NCBI GenBank assembly: GCA_001769505.1
Contig: MEOF01000022.1
Coordinates: 1-56,558, forward strand
DNA length: 56,558 nt
DNA from: Bacteroidetes bacterium GWF2_33_38
GTDB lineage: Bacteria; Bacteroidota; Bacteroidia; Bacteroidales; GWF2-33-38
Direction: 5' to 3'
Below are positions 45,324 to 55,035 of this stretch, piece after piece. Each line of letters begins with the position of its first letter. Within the stretch, counting starts at the first letter, position 1. The translations under genes were made by a program, and so were the position numbers. The notes under the pieces were generated by a model, which saw only the letters and a program-made list of their open reading frames with translations, did not search any database and was not told the DNA's origin.

Positions 45324-46151
45324 CTACAAACTTTTTCTTTTCATTACAAAATAACTTCCGTACGAAAAAATAAGAATGTAAGCAATAGCAACAATCAAAT
45401 TTAACGTCATTGATGCGTCTTCAACAGGGAGCTGAGTTGGCATTTGCTGTTGTATTTGTCCATTAATGGTGGTTTGAAATTGTGCTTGACCTGTAAAATT
45501 AAAAATTTCAGGGGCTGGCGTGAGATTCGAAATTACTTTCATGGGGAAAAACATTCCAATTTGGTCGGGAAATAGATTGCGAACAATAGGTTCAATCGGG
45601 AAAAAATACAAGAAATAAAACACTATGCTTAAGGCTGTATTTTTAACCAAAATTGCCAAAAACATTCCGAAAGTCATGTATGCAATTGTTTGAATAAAAT
45701 AGACAAACATAATTCCCGCATTTGAAAAAATTATCGAGAAATCATAATGGGTCGATAATATTAATCCCATTGCTATTGTAACTATAGAAACAAGCACAAA
45801 ACAATAAATTGATAATACGATGATTACCAATAATTTTGAAATAATGAGTTCTGAACGAGAAAGTCCGTCAATAACATTTTGTCGAAATGTTTTGAATGAA
45901 TATTCGTTCCCTATAAATGCAATAAGTAAAATGGCGAGAAGCAGATTAAACCAACTGGCAATCCAGCTAACCGTATTCCAGATGGTTGGAAATTGAACAA
46001 ATGTTGTAAAATCAAGCCCCGGAATATCAATATTTATTTGACTACCAATAAATAGCGATAAAATAAATAGCGATGAATGTAAGCCAATGATGACCCAAAA
46101 ATTTGTGTACGATAAATATTTTTGCAATTCTATTTTGAGAAGTCTTAGCAT
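45324..46151 (-). CDS. ABC-2 type transporter permease
   Basis: A 275-residue membrane protein with about six helices, including WVIIGLHSSLFILSLFIGSQ and LLVIIVLSIYCFVLVSIVTI. The start LRLLKIELQKYLSYTNFWV and the cytosolic motif YSFKTFRQNVIDGLSRSELI are typical of ABC-2 permeases of the gliding/bacteriocin-type family. The ATPase gene ends six bases upstream, so both form one exporter. The cargo is unknown. The Gln/Met/Thr-rich loop (QTTINGQIQQQMPTQLPVED) is odd. Confidence 0.9.
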   Translation of the reverse strand: MLRLLKIELQKYLSYTNFWVIIGLHSSLFILSLFIGSQINIDIPGLDFTTFVQFPTIWNTVSWIASWFNLLLAILLIAFIGNEYSFKTFRQNVIDGLSRSELIISKLLVIIVLSIYCFVLVSIVTIAMGLILSTHYDFSIIFSNAGIMFVYFIQTIAYMTFGMFLAILVKNTALSIVFYFLYFFPIEPIVRNLFPDQIGMFFPMKVISNLTPAPEIFNFTGQAQFQTTINGQIQQQMPTQLPVEDASMTLNLIVAIAYILIFSYGSYFVMKRKSL

Positions 46152-46157
46152 GTTTTT

Positions 46158-47048
46158 TTATTTTACTAATTCTAAAAACTGACTTTCTAAACTTTGTTTT
46201 TTTACTTCTAGTTTGGAAAAAATATATCCGTTTTTTAACGCAAGTTCGTTCAAATTCATAGTCGAAAAATTTTCGTTCAAACGGAGTTCTATTTCGTAAT
46301 CTTTTTTGTTTATTGTTTTACAAACACCTTCTCTAGCTATAAATTCGTAAAATTCACTTAATCTGTCAGTTGAAACAACAATTAAATCGTCTTTTGTAAG
46401 CAAATCACGAACTTTTCCATTTGCAATTAATTTCCCCGATTTCAGCACTGCAACATGCGAACAGACTTTTTCAACTTCATCTAAAATGTGACTGGCAAGA
46501 ATAATTGTTTTATTTTTTTTCGCTTCCTGAAGTATGATGTTTCTTATTTCGGCTATCCCTTCAGGATCAAGTCCGTTGGTAGGTTCGTCAAGAACTAAAA
46601 CATCGGGGTCGCCAAGTAAGATTGATGCTAATGATAATCGTTGTTTCATGCCATATGAAAGCGTGTCGTATCTGCTTTTTCGACGTTTTTCTAAGTTTAC
46701 AATGTTTAAAACTCGGCTTATATCTGATTCTGGAATGTTTTTAATAGCTGTTACAACTTTTAAGTTTTTCTCAACGCTCAAGTATGGGTAAAAACCTGGA
46801 GATTCAATAAGTGCTCCGATTTTATGTTTGGCTTTTTCAATATTTTCTTCATTGAACCATTGAAATTGTCCAGAGTCTTGTTTTATAATCTCCATTAATA
46901 TTGAAAGCGTGGTTGTTTTTCCACTACCATTGGGACCTAATATTCCGTAAACGCTCCCTTTATTGATTGTAAGCGATAATGAATCAAGAGCGGTTATTTT
47001 TCCATAACTTTTTCGTAATTCTTGAATATTTAGTACAATTTCGTTCAT
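46158..47048 (-). CDS. ABC transporter ATP-binding protein
   Basis: A 296-residue ATPase with Walker A GPNGSGKTTT, the signature LSYGMKQRLSLA, Walker B VLVLDEPTNGLDP and the H-loop ASHILDE. The C-terminal extension of about 70 residues is usual for ABC-2 export ATPases (for example those with CcmA/bacitracin-type names). It works with the permease six bases downstream. Its ATG overlaps the recQ stop as TAATG, so recQ and the exporter are co-translated, which is likely gene packing, not function. Confidence 0.93.
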   Translation of the reverse strand: MNEIVLNIQELRKSYGKITALDSLSLTINKGSVYGILGPNGSGKTTTLSILMEIIKQDSGQFQWFNEENIEKAKHKIGALIESPGFYPYLSVEKNLKVVTAIKNIPESDISRVLNIVNLEKRRKSRYDTLSYGMKQRLSLASILLGDPDVLVLDEPTNGLDPEGIAEIRNIILQEAKKNKTIILASHILDEVEKVCSHVAVLKSGKLIANGKVRDLLTKDDLIVVSTDRLSEFYEFIAREGVCKTINKKDYEIELRLNENFSTMNLNELALKNGYIFSKLEVKKQSLESQFLELVK

Positions 47049-49240
47049 TAGTTTCCAATTTCCGAGATAAACTTAATTCTAACAAGTCGAATTTCTTCTT
47101 CGCTAAACACATCTTCGCCAAGTTCGAGAAGAGCCGCTGGAATTTCGTCGGTATCGGCTTCGCTAAAATATTCGTAAATTTCTTCTTGTTTGTCTAGATC
47201 AATAACTTCGTCGATATAGTAATTGATATTTATTTTAGTTCCTGAATAAACGATTGACTCAATTTCGTGAATAAGTTCTCTAAATTCAATTCCTTTGGCA
47301 TCAGCTATATCGTCAAGGGGCATTTTTCGGTCAATGCTTTGAATGATTGAAACCTTTATTCCTGATTTCGAAGGGATTGAGCGAACAACCATGTCTTGAG
47401 GTCGTTCTATTTCATTTTCTTCGACATATTTTTTGATTAAATCAACAAATTCTTTTCCATATTTTTCGGCCTTTCCAGTTCCAACACCAGCGATATTTTT
47501 CATTTCGTCGATTGTAATCGGATATTGAATTGACATATCTTCGAGCGATGGGTCTTGAAAGATAACAAATGGAGGTAAGCCTAATCTTTTCGATAAATCT
47601 TTTCGTAAGTCTTTCAGCATGCTGAACAAAGTAGTGTCGCCACCGCCTGAGCCTCCTGAAGGTGGTGCAGATTTGTCGTCATCGTCAGAGCCTTCGTATT
47701 CGTGATCTCGTGTAATTTTAAACGAACGTGGATTTTCTAAAAATTTATGACCTTCGTCTGTAAGTTTAAGCAAACCGTAATTTTCAATATCTTTCGATAA
47801 TAATTTATCAATCAATGCTTGACGAATTACCGCACTCCAAAAATTTAATTTTTTATCTTTTCCTATCCCAAAATTAGCAACTCTGTCGTGTTTATAAGAT
47901 TTGATTGCAGAAGTTGCTTTTCCTGCAATAATACTTGCAACATGGTCAGCTTTGAATTTTTCTTTGATTTGTAAAATAGTTTCAAGAGCAATTGTAACTT
48001 CTTCTTTAGCTTCGATTTGTTGTTTAGGATTTAAGCAATTGTCGCAAGCACCACAATTTTCTTCGAAATAGGTTTCTCCGAAATAGTGTAAAAGTTGTTT
48101 CCTTCGACAAATTGAAGATTCAGCATAGGCAACGGTTTCAAGCAATAGTTGTTTGCCTATTTCTTGCTCGGCTACCGGTTTTCCTTGCATGAATTTTTCG
48201 AGCTTTTGAATATCGTTATAGCTGTAGAACGTAATGCATTGTCCCTCGCCTCCATCTCTTCCGGCTCGACCGGTTTCTTGGTAGTAACCCTCTAAACTTT
48301 TAGGGATATCGTAGTGAATAACAAATCTGACATCTGGTTTGTCGATTCCCATACCGAAGGCAATGGTTGCTACAATAACATCAACATCTTCCATCAAAAA
48401 TTTGTCTTGATTTCCAGTTCGAGTTGCTGAGTCCATGCCCGCATGATAGGGTAAGGATTTAATGCCGTTAACTTCGAGAGCCATTGATAACTCCTCGACT
48501 TTTTTTCGACTTAAACAATATATAATTCCAGATTTCCCTTCGTTTTGTTTAATATATTTTATAATTTCTTTTTCGGTGTTAACTTTTGGTTTTACCTCGT
48601 AATAAAGATTTGGACGATTAAACGATGATTTATAAACCTTTGCCTCGAGCATGTTTAAGTTTTTTTGTATATCATGCTGAACTTTTGGCGTTGCTGTGGC
48701 TGTAAGTGCAATGATTGGAGCTCGTCCAATTTCATTTACTATCGGGCGAATTCTTCGGTATTCAGGTCTAAAATCGTGTCCCCATTCAGAAATACAATGA
48801 GCTTCGTCAATAGCATAAAACGAAACACTAACTTTTTTTAAAAATTCAACATTTTCGTCTTTTGTCAATGATTCGGGGGCAACGTACAATAATTTTGTTT
48901 TTTTTGCAATTATGTCGCTTTTTACTTTTGCTATTTCAATTTTTGATAATGACGAATTTAAAAAGTGTGCAATGCCTTCTTCCATACTGAATCCACGCAT
49001 AGCGTCAACTTGATTTTTCATCAAGGCTATTAGAGGCGAAATAATTATGGCTGTTCCTTCTTGAATTAATGCTGGTAATTGGTAGCATAAGGATTTTCCT
49101 CCGCCTGTGGGCATTAAAACAAAACTGTCATTGCCGTCAAGCACATTATTAATGATTGCTTCTTGATTTCCTTTGAAGCTGTCGAATCCGAAATGTTTTT
49201 TTAATAAATCTGGGAGCGAATCTCTGGTTTTTACGTTCAT
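47048..49240 (-). CDS. recQ: ATP-dependent DNA helicase RecQ
   Basis: RecQ unwinds DNA 3' to 5' in recombination and fork repair. The 730-residue protein has Walker A MPTGGGKSLCYQLP, the DEAH box YAIDEAHCISEWGHDFRPEYR region and motif VI QETGRAGRDG. The zinc-binding RQC part (CRRKQLLHYF, CGACDNCLNP) and a HRDC-like region after a Ser/Gly linker (DKSAPPSGGSGGGDT) follow. The acidic end (EDVFSEEEIRLVRIKF) completes the form common in Bacteroidota. It is the first gene of a three-gene minus-strand operon with the ABC exporter. Confidence 0.96.
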   Translation of the reverse strand: MNVKTRDSLPDLLKKHFGFDSFKGNQEAIINNVLDGNDSFVLMPTGGGKSLCYQLPALIQEGTAIIISPLIALMKNQVDAMRGFSMEEGIAHFLNSSLSKIEIAKVKSDIIAKKTKLLYVAPESLTKDENVEFLKKVSVSFYAIDEAHCISEWGHDFRPEYRRIRPIVNEIGRAPIIALTATATPKVQHDIQKNLNMLEAKVYKSSFNRPNLYYEVKPKVNTEKEIIKYIKQNEGKSGIIYCLSRKKVEELSMALEVNGIKSLPYHAGMDSATRTGNQDKFLMEDVDVIVATIAFGMGIDKPDVRFVIHYDIPKSLEGYYQETGRAGRDGGEGQCITFYSYNDIQKLEKFMQGKPVAEQEIGKQLLLETVAYAESSICRRKQLLHYFGETYFEENCGACDNCLNPKQQIEAKEEVTIALETILQIKEKFKADHVASIIAGKATSAIKSYKHDRVANFGIGKDKKLNFWSAVIRQALIDKLLSKDIENYGLLKLTDEGHKFLENPRSFKITRDHEYEGSDDDDKSAPPSGGSGGGDTTLFSMLKDLRKDLSKRLGLPPFVIFQDPSLEDMSIQYPITIDEMKNIAGVGTGKAEKYGKEFVDLIKKYVEENEIERPQDMVVRSIPSKSGIKVSIIQSIDRKMPLDDIADAKGIEFRELIHEIESIVYSGTKININYYIDEVIDLDKQEEIYEYFSEADTDEIPAALLELGEDVFSEEEIRLVRIKFISEIGN

Positions 49241-49338
49241 ATTTTAAAATCTCTTTCTAAACAAATAAAATATTTACTGATAAATCAAACTTTTAAAATG
49301 CTTGTATATTTCGAGTAAATAGTAATAAAAAAATTGAA

Positions 49339-49346
49339 TACATTTG
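49339..49346 (+). promoter_or_regulatory. -7 promoter box TACATTTG upstream of kdsD
   Basis: A perfect TAnnTTTG lies 66 bases upstream of the KdsD start in the gap that divides it from recQ. The -33 element is not evident. Confidence 0.45.
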
Positions 49347-49412
49347 TGATACTAAATCTACAATAAATTTTTTATTGAAAAAAGACTTTTTACACTAAAA
49401 AAATGTTAAAAA

Positions 49413-50381
49413 TTGGAAAATAAAAAACTAATTCGTGAAACGGCAATAGGAACGGTAATTACAGAGGCTTCGTCGATTCAAAATTTAGTCAAATTTATTG
49501 ACGAATCTTTTGTTGAATCTGTTGAATCTATTTTTAAGTGTAAAGGAAGAGTAATTATTACAGGAATTGGAAAAAGTGCGATTATTGCTCAAAAAATTGT
49601 CGCAACCTTCAATTCAACAGGAACTCCATCGATATTTATGCACGCAGCTGATGCAATTCATGGCGATTTGGGAATTGTTCAAAAAAATGATTTGGTAATT
49701 TTGATTTCGAAAAGTGGAGATTCTCCTGAAATAAAAGTGCTGATACCTTTAATTAAAAATCTCGGCAACAAAACAATAGGAATAGTTTCGAACTTAGAAT
49801 CGTATCTTGCAACTTATGTCGATATTGTTGTAAAGGCAACCGTAGAAAAAGAAGCTTGTCCAAATAATATTGTTCCAACGTCAAGTACTACGGCTCAGCT
49901 TGTTATTGGTGACGCAATTGCTGTTTGTTTGTTGCGATTAAGAGGCTTTGCATTAAAAGATTTTGCAAAATTTCATCCAGGAGGAACGATAGGAAAGAAA
50001 CTGTATTTACGAGTTAAGGATTTGTGTTCAGAGAAAAATTTGCCTAAAGTTTTTGCAAGCGAATCGATTAAAAATGTTATTGTCGAAATTTCATCAAAAC
50101 GATTGGGTGCAACAGCAGTGTTAGATGAAAAAAATACATTGATTGGCATTATAACCGATGGCGATTTAAGGCGGATGCTTCAACACAACGAAAATATTCA
50201 GGGACTTAAAGCGATGAATATTATGACTATAAATCCGAAAACAATATCTGCCAACGCATTGGCTGCTGATGCTTTTATTTTGATGGAGAACAATAACATA
50301 ACCCAATTGATTGTTGTTGATAACAATAAATATGTTGGTATGATTCATATTCACGATATTTTAAAAGAAGGAATTATTTAA
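49413..50381 (+). CDS. kdsD: arabinose-5-phosphate isomerase (KpsF/GutQ)
   Basis: The enzyme interconverts ribulose 5-phosphate and arabinose 5-phosphate, the first step to Kdo for LPS. The 322-residue protein has a SIS domain (RVIITGIGKSAIIAQKI, HGDLGIVQKNDLVILISKSG, PTSSTTAQLVIGDA, FHPGGTIGKKL) followed by two CBS domains. The start is TTG at 49413; the nearby ATG at 49403 is out of frame. It is followed by lptB, another LPS gene, 80 bases downstream. Confidence 0.94.
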   Translation: MENKKLIRETAIGTVITEASSIQNLVKFIDESFVESVESIFKCKGRVIITGIGKSAIIAQKIVATFNSTGTPSIFMHAADAIHGDLGIVQKNDLVILISKSGDSPEIKVLIPLIKNLGNKTIGIVSNLESYLATYVDIVVKATVEKEACPNNIVPTSSTTAQLVIGDAIAVCLLRLRGFALKDFAKFHPGGTIGKKLYLRVKDLCSEKNLPKVFASESIKNVIVEISSKRLGATAVLDEKNTLIGIITDGDLRRMLQHNENIQGLKAMNIMTINPKTISANALAADAFILMENNNITQLIVVDNNKYVGMIHIHDILKEGII

Positions 50382-50461
50382 TTTGAAAATGTGATAATTT
50401 GGTAATATGTTAATTTGAAGATTGATAATTATTAATTGAGTATTGACTTTATAAACTTAAG

Positions 50462-51184
50462 ATGAAATTATATACTGAAAATCTTGTTAAAAAATATGGC
50501 TCTCGAATAGTTGTAAATAATGTTTCTGTCGAGGTAGAACAAGGTGAAATTGTTGGACTTTTAGGTCCAAATGGAGCAGGAAAAACCACAACTTTTTATA
50601 TGATTGTAGGGCTAATAAAGCCAAACGATGGAAAAATATTTTTAGATTCCGAAGAAATTACGACTAAGCCCATGTACAAAAGAGCTCAAAAGGGAATTGG
50701 CTATTTGGCTCAGGAAGCATCAGTATTCAGGACATTAAGTGTAGAAGATAATATTAAAGCGATTTTAGAAATGTCAAGCTTTTCTAAAGATTTTCAGCGA
50801 AATCGCTTGGAAGAATTGATGGAAGAATTTGGATTAAATAAAGTTCGTAAAAGTTTAGGAATTCAATTGTCGGGAGGCGAGAGACGTAGATGCGAAATAG
50901 CAAGAGCTTTAGCATTAAATCCAAAGTTTATACTTTTAGATGAACCATTCGCAGGTGTTGACCCGATTGCTGTTGAAGATATTCAAGAAATTGTAAAAAA
51001 ACTGAAAGATAAAAACATCGGAATTCTAATTACAGATCACAATGTTCACGAAACGCTTTCGATTACCGACAGAGCGTATTTATTGTTTGAAGGAAGCATT
51101 TTGAAAGCTGGAAGTGCTAAAGATTTAGCCGACGATGAACAAGTGCGAAGAGTTTATTTAGGAAAAAATTTCGAGTTACGATAA
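50462..51184 (+). CDS. lptB: LPS export ABC transporter ATP-binding protein LptB
   Basis: LptB powers extraction of LPS from the inner membrane as part of LptB2FG. The 240-residue ATPase has Walker [11 protein letters not shown], the Q-loop YLAQEASVF, the LptB signature [15 protein letters not shown], Walker [14 protein letters not shown] and the H-loop [10 protein letters not shown]. The RRRCEIARA pattern and the terminal [13 protein letters not shown] are diagnostic of LptB. Together with kdsD it forms a small LPS locus. Confidence 0.95.
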   Translation: MKLYTENLVKKYGSRIVVNNVSVEVEQGEIVGLLGPNGAGKTTTFYMIVGLIKPNDGKIFLDSEEITTKPMYKRAQKGIGYLAQEASVFRTLSVEDNIKAILEMSSFSKDFQRNRLEELMEEFGLNKVRKSLGIQLSGGERRRCEIARALALNPKFILLDEPFAGVDPIAVEDIQEIVKKLKDKNIGILITDHNVHETLSITDRAYLLFEGSILKAGSAKDLADDEQVRRVYLGKNFELR

Positions 51185-51191
51185 GGGGCAC

Positions 51192-51218
51192 AAAAAAAGG
51201 CTGAAAAAATTCAGCCTT
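51192..51218 (-). terminator. rpmH terminator, shared with lptB side
   Basis: The stem AAGGCTGA/TCAGCCTT with loop AAAAAT is followed by seven T on the minus strand (CAAAAAAA on the plus). It lies 24 bases past the rpmH stop. On the plus strand the T-run is weak, so it mainly serves rpmH. Confidence 0.85.
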
Positions 51219-51242
51219 GATAATCTTAAAATATAATTACAA

Positions 51243-51404
51243 TTATAATTTATGTCTTTTTTCGTCAGAAACAGTTAATCTTTTTCTTCCTCTTGCACGT
51301 CTAGCTGCTAATACTCTGCGACCATTTGCAGATGCCATTCTTTCTCTGAAACCATGTTTGTTTCTTCTCTTTCTGTTCGATGGTTGAAATGTTCTCTTAC
51401 TCAT
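51243..51404 (-). CDS. rpmH: 50S ribosomal protein L34
   Basis: The 53-residue basic protein starts [19 protein letters not shown], which is the L34 signature, and continues [20 protein letters not shown], then [15 protein letters not shown]34 is a small protein of the large ribosomal subunit. The length is slightly longer than the Escherichia coli form (46), as usual in Bacteroidota. It has its own promoter and terminator and lies between lptB and rsmG. It is too short for many gene searches. Confidence 0.97.
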   Translation of the reverse strand: MSKRTFQPSNRKRRNKHGFRERMASANGRRVLAARRARGRKRLTVSDEKRHKL

Positions 51405-51439
51405 TTTATTCCAAGTTTACTTGTTTTTTTAACGGACTG

Positions 51440-51470
51440 CAAAGTTAGAAATTAATTTTAGTAATCCAAA
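51440..51470 (-). promoter_or_regulatory. Bacteroidota promoter of rpmH (TTTG-19-TAACTTTG)
   Basis: On the minus strand a -33 TTTG (51467-51470) and a -7 TAACTTTG (51440-51447) are separated by exactly 19 bases. The -7 box ends 35 bases before the rpmH start. This is the clearest promoter in the window and fits high, constitutive expression of a ribosomal protein. Confidence 0.78.
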
Positions 51471-51485
51471 ATTTAATAATAATAT

Positions 51486-52106
51486 TTATTTTGAATAGTA
51501 GATAATTTTTTTTGTTTCGAAAAACTCCTCGTCAAAAAAAGTAGATATATCAACTATTTTAATGTTTTTCAAATAATTATTAAGTTCATTATCTAGGTCT
51601 CCTCCTTTAAGATAAATTATTCCGTTTTTAATTTCATGTCTATTTTTTTGGCGAATCAAATTCGATGATAATTTAAGAAAATCGGAAAAATTAGTTACAG
51701 CTCGACTGACCACAAAATCGAATTGTTTATTAACATTTTCGGCTCTTGCAACGAAAGTAGTAACATTGGTTAATTTCAATTCATCTTTTACAGCATCAAC
51801 TACTGTAATTTTTTTTCGAATCGAATCAAGCAATGTAAATTTTACATTTGGGAAAAATATAGCCAGCGGTATTCCAGGAAATCCGCCTCCTGTACCAATA
51901 TCAACTACGGTAGAATTGTCGGCGAATGTTATAAATTTTGCAATTGCCAGCGAATGTAAAACATGCCTTTCGTACAATTGAGAAATATCTTTACGCGAAA
52001 TTACATTTATTTTACTGTTCCAATCTTCATAAAGCGAAAAAAGTTTTTCAAACTGCGAAATTTGTGTAGTTGTTAACGCAGGAAAATATTTCAGAATCTG
52101 ATGCAT
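51486..52106 (-). CDS. rsmG: 16S rRNA (guanine527-N7)-methyltransferase
   Basis: RsmG methylates N7 of G527 in 16S rRNA using SAM. The 206-residue protein shows KINVISRKDISQLYERHVLH and the SAM motif VVDIGTGGGFPGIPLAIFFP. LLDSIRKKITVV and FVVSRAVTNFSDFL follow, which are diagnostic blocks. The length is normal. It precedes rpmH on the same strand, and the sigma gene ends five bases upstream, so sigma factor, rsmG and possibly rpmH are partly co-transcribed. Confidence 0.95.
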   Translation of the reverse strand: MHQILKYFPALTTTQISQFEKLFSLYEDWNSKINVISRKDISQLYERHVLHSLAIAKFITFADNSTVVDIGTGGGFPGIPLAIFFPNVKFTLLDSIRKKITVVDAVKDELKLTNVTTFVARAENVNKQFDFVVSRAVTNFSDFLKLSSNLIRQKNRHEIKNGIIYLKGGDLDNELNNYLKNIKIVDISTFFDEEFFETKKIIYYSK

Positions 52107-52111
52107 TTAGC

Positions 52112-52711
52112 CTATATGTTGTCTTGTGTATTTTTCATCACATTATACAAAAGATCGCGGGCTCTGAAGAGTCTTGCCTTAATTGTCCCTATCGGCAAAT
52201 CAAGTTTTTCGGAAATTTCTTCGTACGTTAATTCTTGGTAATATCTTAACTCAACAAGTTGACGATATCTTGGTTTAAGTTTCGAAATAATAACTTTTAA
52301 TTGTTTGTTTCGTTGAGATCTAATAAGTTTTTCTTCGGGATTTAAAATATCCGATTTTAAATTTGTCATCGGATCCATGTCTTCTTCTCCGGTTTGCTCA
52401 AATTGAATAGCGATATTTTTTTCTTTTCTTAAATAATCGATGCAATTATTTGTGGCAATTTTAAATAACCAAGTGCTGAACGCAAATTGTGGTGAATATT
52501 GTTGAATGTTTTTGAATGCCTTTCCGAAAGCTTCAATGGTTAAATCATCGGCATCGGCTTTATTTTTTACCATTTTCAATAGCATAAAATAAATGGTATC
52601 GCGGTAACGCCCAAGCAACTCGGCATAAGCTTTTTGGTCGCCGGTTTTTGCCGCTTCGACAAGCTTGAAGTCGTGTAGAGCGTTTTCCGAATGATTAGGA
52701 TTTATTTCCAT
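52112..52711 (-). CDS. ECF-type RNA polymerase sigma factor
   Basis: The 199-residue protein has the sigma-70 region 2 (RYRDTIYFMLLKMVKNKADA, DDLTIEAFGKAFKNIQQYSP, FSTWLFKIATNNCIDYLRK). Region 4 (KLKPRYRQLVELRYYQELTY, EEISEKLDLPIGTIKARLFR) ends with a helix-turn-helix. There is no region 1.1 or 3, as in ECF sigma factors. No anti-sigma gene is adjacent. The GT2 stop overlaps its start by ten bases. Targets are unknown. Confidence 0.93.
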   Translation of the reverse strand: MEINPNHSENALHDFKLVEAAKTGDQKAYAELLGRYRDTIYFMLLKMVKNKADADDLTIEAFGKAFKNIQQYSPQFAFSTWLFKIATNNCIDYLRKEKNIAIQFEQTGEEDMDPMTNLKSDILNPEEKLIRSQRNKQLKVIISKLKPRYRQLVELRYYQELTYEEISEKLDLPIGTIKARLFRARDLLYNVMKNTQDNI

Positions 52712-53853
52712 CTATTCTTTTTTGATATAAAATAATTTGATATAACTAACCCAAAATTCAGAAGTGGTAGAAAAATATCAAAAGCGGGCGAAGTTAGTAA
52801 TAAATCTTTTTCGTTCAAACGCTTCATCGCTAATTTAATGATAATTAATTGCAAAATTGTTTTAAAAAGAAATATCGATAATGTGATTCCAATTATATTT
52901 ATTTGCGTAATAATCAGCACAATTAGCATGAGGAAGAAAAATATACGGCTAATATATTCTAGTCCTAATAAAAATTTGTGTTTGAATTTATAACTTTCTC
53001 CAGTTGATAGATGCCTTCTTTTTTGGACAAACCATTCGTTCAAAGTCTTTTTGGGTTCTGAAATGGTATGACTATCAAGTGAAAATTCAATTGCGGTATT
53101 ACTTTTTGTTGCAGCTTCATTAATAAATAAATCGTCGTCTCCCGATAAATATTTAATGTGCGAAGCAAAGCCTTTGTGTTTAAAAAATAGTGATTTACGG
53201 TAGGCTAAATTTCTTCCGACTCCCATATAAGGTACTCGTGCAAGAGCATAAGAAAAATATTGTAATGCAATAAGCAATGTGTCGAATCGAATTAATGAAT
53301 TTACAAAACCGCTATGTTGCGAGTAACGACCAAATCCTAAAACAATATCAATCTCAGGAGTAAAGTTTCGTTGAATGTTAGCAATCCAATTTTGACTTTT
53401 CGGATGACAGTCGGCATCGGTCATAAGCAGAATTTCGTTTTTTGCTCCCTTAATACCTATGGTTAAAGCCAATTTTTTTCCATGCGGAAAACGTTCGTCT
53501 TCAATAATTGTGGTAACCCTTAAATTCGAATATTTAGCTTTCATTTCAGCCAAAAACATCTCTGTGCTATCTGACGAACAGTCGTTTACTACAATTACTT
53601 CAAAGTCGGGATAGTTTTGTGTAAGGATTAAATGAAGATTTTTTTTGAGATTTTCTACTTCATTTTTTGCACAAATTATAACAGAAACCGGCTCTTTATG
53701 TTCGGCATATCGTTTCGGCTTAAAAATAACAAATCGTAGATATTTTACTAGATAAAAGTAGAGTTGAATAAGAGTGAAAAACACAAATGTCCAAAGAAGA
53801 ATTGTTTCTTGAGTTGAATATGTGAGGTCGAAAAAAACTTTTAACGATTCCAT
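52702..53853 (-). CDS. family 2 membrane glycosyltransferase
   Basis: A 383-residue protein with an N-terminal membrane helix (ILLWTFVFFTLIQLYFYLV), a GT-A domain and C-terminal helices. The GT-A domain has VSVIICAKNEVENLKKNLHL, VVNDCSSDSTEMF, LLMTDADCHP (DxD-like), YLSGDDDLFINE and the QKRRHLSTGES acceptor motif. The arrangement resembles cellulose-synthase-like and polysaccharide synthases. The product is unknown. It precedes the sigma factor gene with a ten-base overlap. Confidence 0.9.
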   Translation of the reverse strand: MESLKVFFDLTYSTQETILLWTFVFFTLIQLYFYLVKYLRFVIFKPKRYAEHKEPVSVIICAKNEVENLKKNLHLILTQNYPDFEVIVVNDCSSDSTEMFLAEMKAKYSNLRVTTIIEDERFPHGKKLALTIGIKGAKNEILLMTDADCHPKSQNWIANIQRNFTPEIDIVLGFGRYSQHSGFVNSLIRFDTLLIALQYFSYALARVPYMGVGRNLAYRKSLFFKHKGFASHIKYLSGDDDLFINEAATKSNTAIEFSLDSHTISEPKKTLNEWFVQKRRHLSTGESYKFKHKFLLGLEYISRIFFFLMLIVLIITQINIIGITLSIFLFKTILQLIIIKLAMKRLNEKDLLLTSPAFDIFLPLLNFGLVISNYFISKKNRWK

Positions 53854-53981
53854 GTTTTACAAAATAAAGAGCAATGTTACCAAAGAAATGCACTTAAATC
53901 AACACCCTTTCAAATAAGTTATTCACATTACACTATTAATTATTTTGTTTTTTTTTTGGAAACGAAAGAATGTAGTGAATT

Positions 53982-54236
53982 TTAGAATTTAAAATAGACA
54001 AATAATCGCCCAAAGTTTTTGCTGTCTTTATCAATTCTATGATATTTGTTTTTTATGTCGGGTTGTTGTAGAAAACGAAGAACTCTCTTCTTTAATTGAC
54101 CAGTTCCTTTGCCGTGAATAATTTCAATAGTGTCGATTTTGCAATCAATGGCTTCTTGAAAAATTTCATTTAGAGAACGTTCAAGTTCTTTACTTTTATT
54201 GAAAATTTCGTGCAAATCGAGCTTTAATTTTGCCAT
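53982..54236 (-). CDS. Smr-domain protein
   Basis: The start at 54236 (MAKLKLDLHEIFN) is preferred over a TTG 33 bases upstream. The 84-residue protein is a stand-alone small MutS-related domain: the DLH motif at the start, then IDTIEIIHGKGTGQLKKRVL and the final FGRLFVYF. Smr domains are nucleases on mismatched, branched or ribosome-linked nucleic acid. A minimal Smr without MutS2 is common in Bacteroidota. It stands alone between the GT2 and lipoprotein genes. Confidence 0.87.
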   Translation of the reverse strand: MAKLKLDLHEIFNKSKELERSLNEIFQEAIDCKIDTIEIIHGKGTGQLKKRVLRFLQQPDIKNKYHRIDKDSKNFGRLFVYFKF

Positions 54237-54310
54237 ATTATTTGAAAAAATATTTTTAACTTCGAGCAACCAAATATATACATATCAAATCTTATAAAAA
54301 AACGAAAATC

Positions 54311-54982
54311 ATGAAAAATTATAATTCAAATTTTAAAACCTTGGCTTTTGGAATCTTAGTATTGTTAATGATTCAATTTCAAGCTTGCGACGATGGCTGT
54401 GAAGATGATGATAATAATAATACATGCGATACTTGTATGGTAGCGTATAAGCCAAATATTTATCTTTATCCAGAAGAAAGTACACATTTAGAGGTTTCTA
54501 TAGATTTTCCTATTGGAGGACAAATAGTTGCTTCTATACCAACTTATGGGAATTTTTGGTCGGTTAATGTTGAGCCAAGCGGCTTGATAAACAATGCGTA
54601 TGATTATTTGTTTTATGAAAGCAAACAACCAAATGTTTGGCAAACCGAGAGGGGCTGGTGTATTAAGAAAGAGAATTTACAATTGTTTTTTAACGAAGAT
54701 TTGAAAAACTATGGGTTTAACGATGCTGAAATTGCCGATTTTACTGAATATTGGATTCCTCGATTAAACGAATCGCAGTTTTATAATATTTACCCTCAGG
54801 AATCAACCATCATAAATAATGTAATTCAGTTGAATATTTCGCAAACTCCCGACAATGTGCTAAGACTTTTTTATTTCATTCACAAATCAAATGTTGAGCA
54901 AGAAATAAATCAGCCAAGTTTTCCGCAGAGTTTTAAACGTGAAGGTTTTGTGCTTGCCGAATGGGGAGTTATATTGGATTAA
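54311..54982 (+). CDS. putative lipoprotein of unknown function
   Basis: The N-terminus ends in a membrane segment and the lipobox-like FQAC (residue 26). A short acidic Asp/Asn run (CEDDDNNNTCDTC) carries four cysteines around it. The rest (KPNIYLYPEESTHLEVSIDF, YGNFWSVNVEPSG, YWIPRLNESQFYNIYPQES) is a beta-rich domain that I associate with uncharacterised Bacteroidota proteins. The product is probably on the outer membrane. It is divergent from the Smr gene with only 74 bases between them. The function is unknown. Confidence 0.75.
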   Translation: MKNYNSNFKTLAFGILVLLMIQFQACDDGCEDDDNNNTCDTCMVAYKPNIYLYPEESTHLEVSIDFPIGGQIVASIPTYGNFWSVNVEPSGLINNAYDYLFYESKQPNVWQTERGWCIKKENLQLFFNEDLKNYGFNDAEIADFTEYWIPRLNESQFYNIYPQESTIINNVIQLNISQTPDNVLRLFYFIHKSNVEQEINQPSFPQSFKREGFVLAEWGVILD

Positions 54983-55035
54983 TACATAAAGGCAACCGTC
55001 AGATTTATTTTTAATAACTCATAACTTGTAACTAT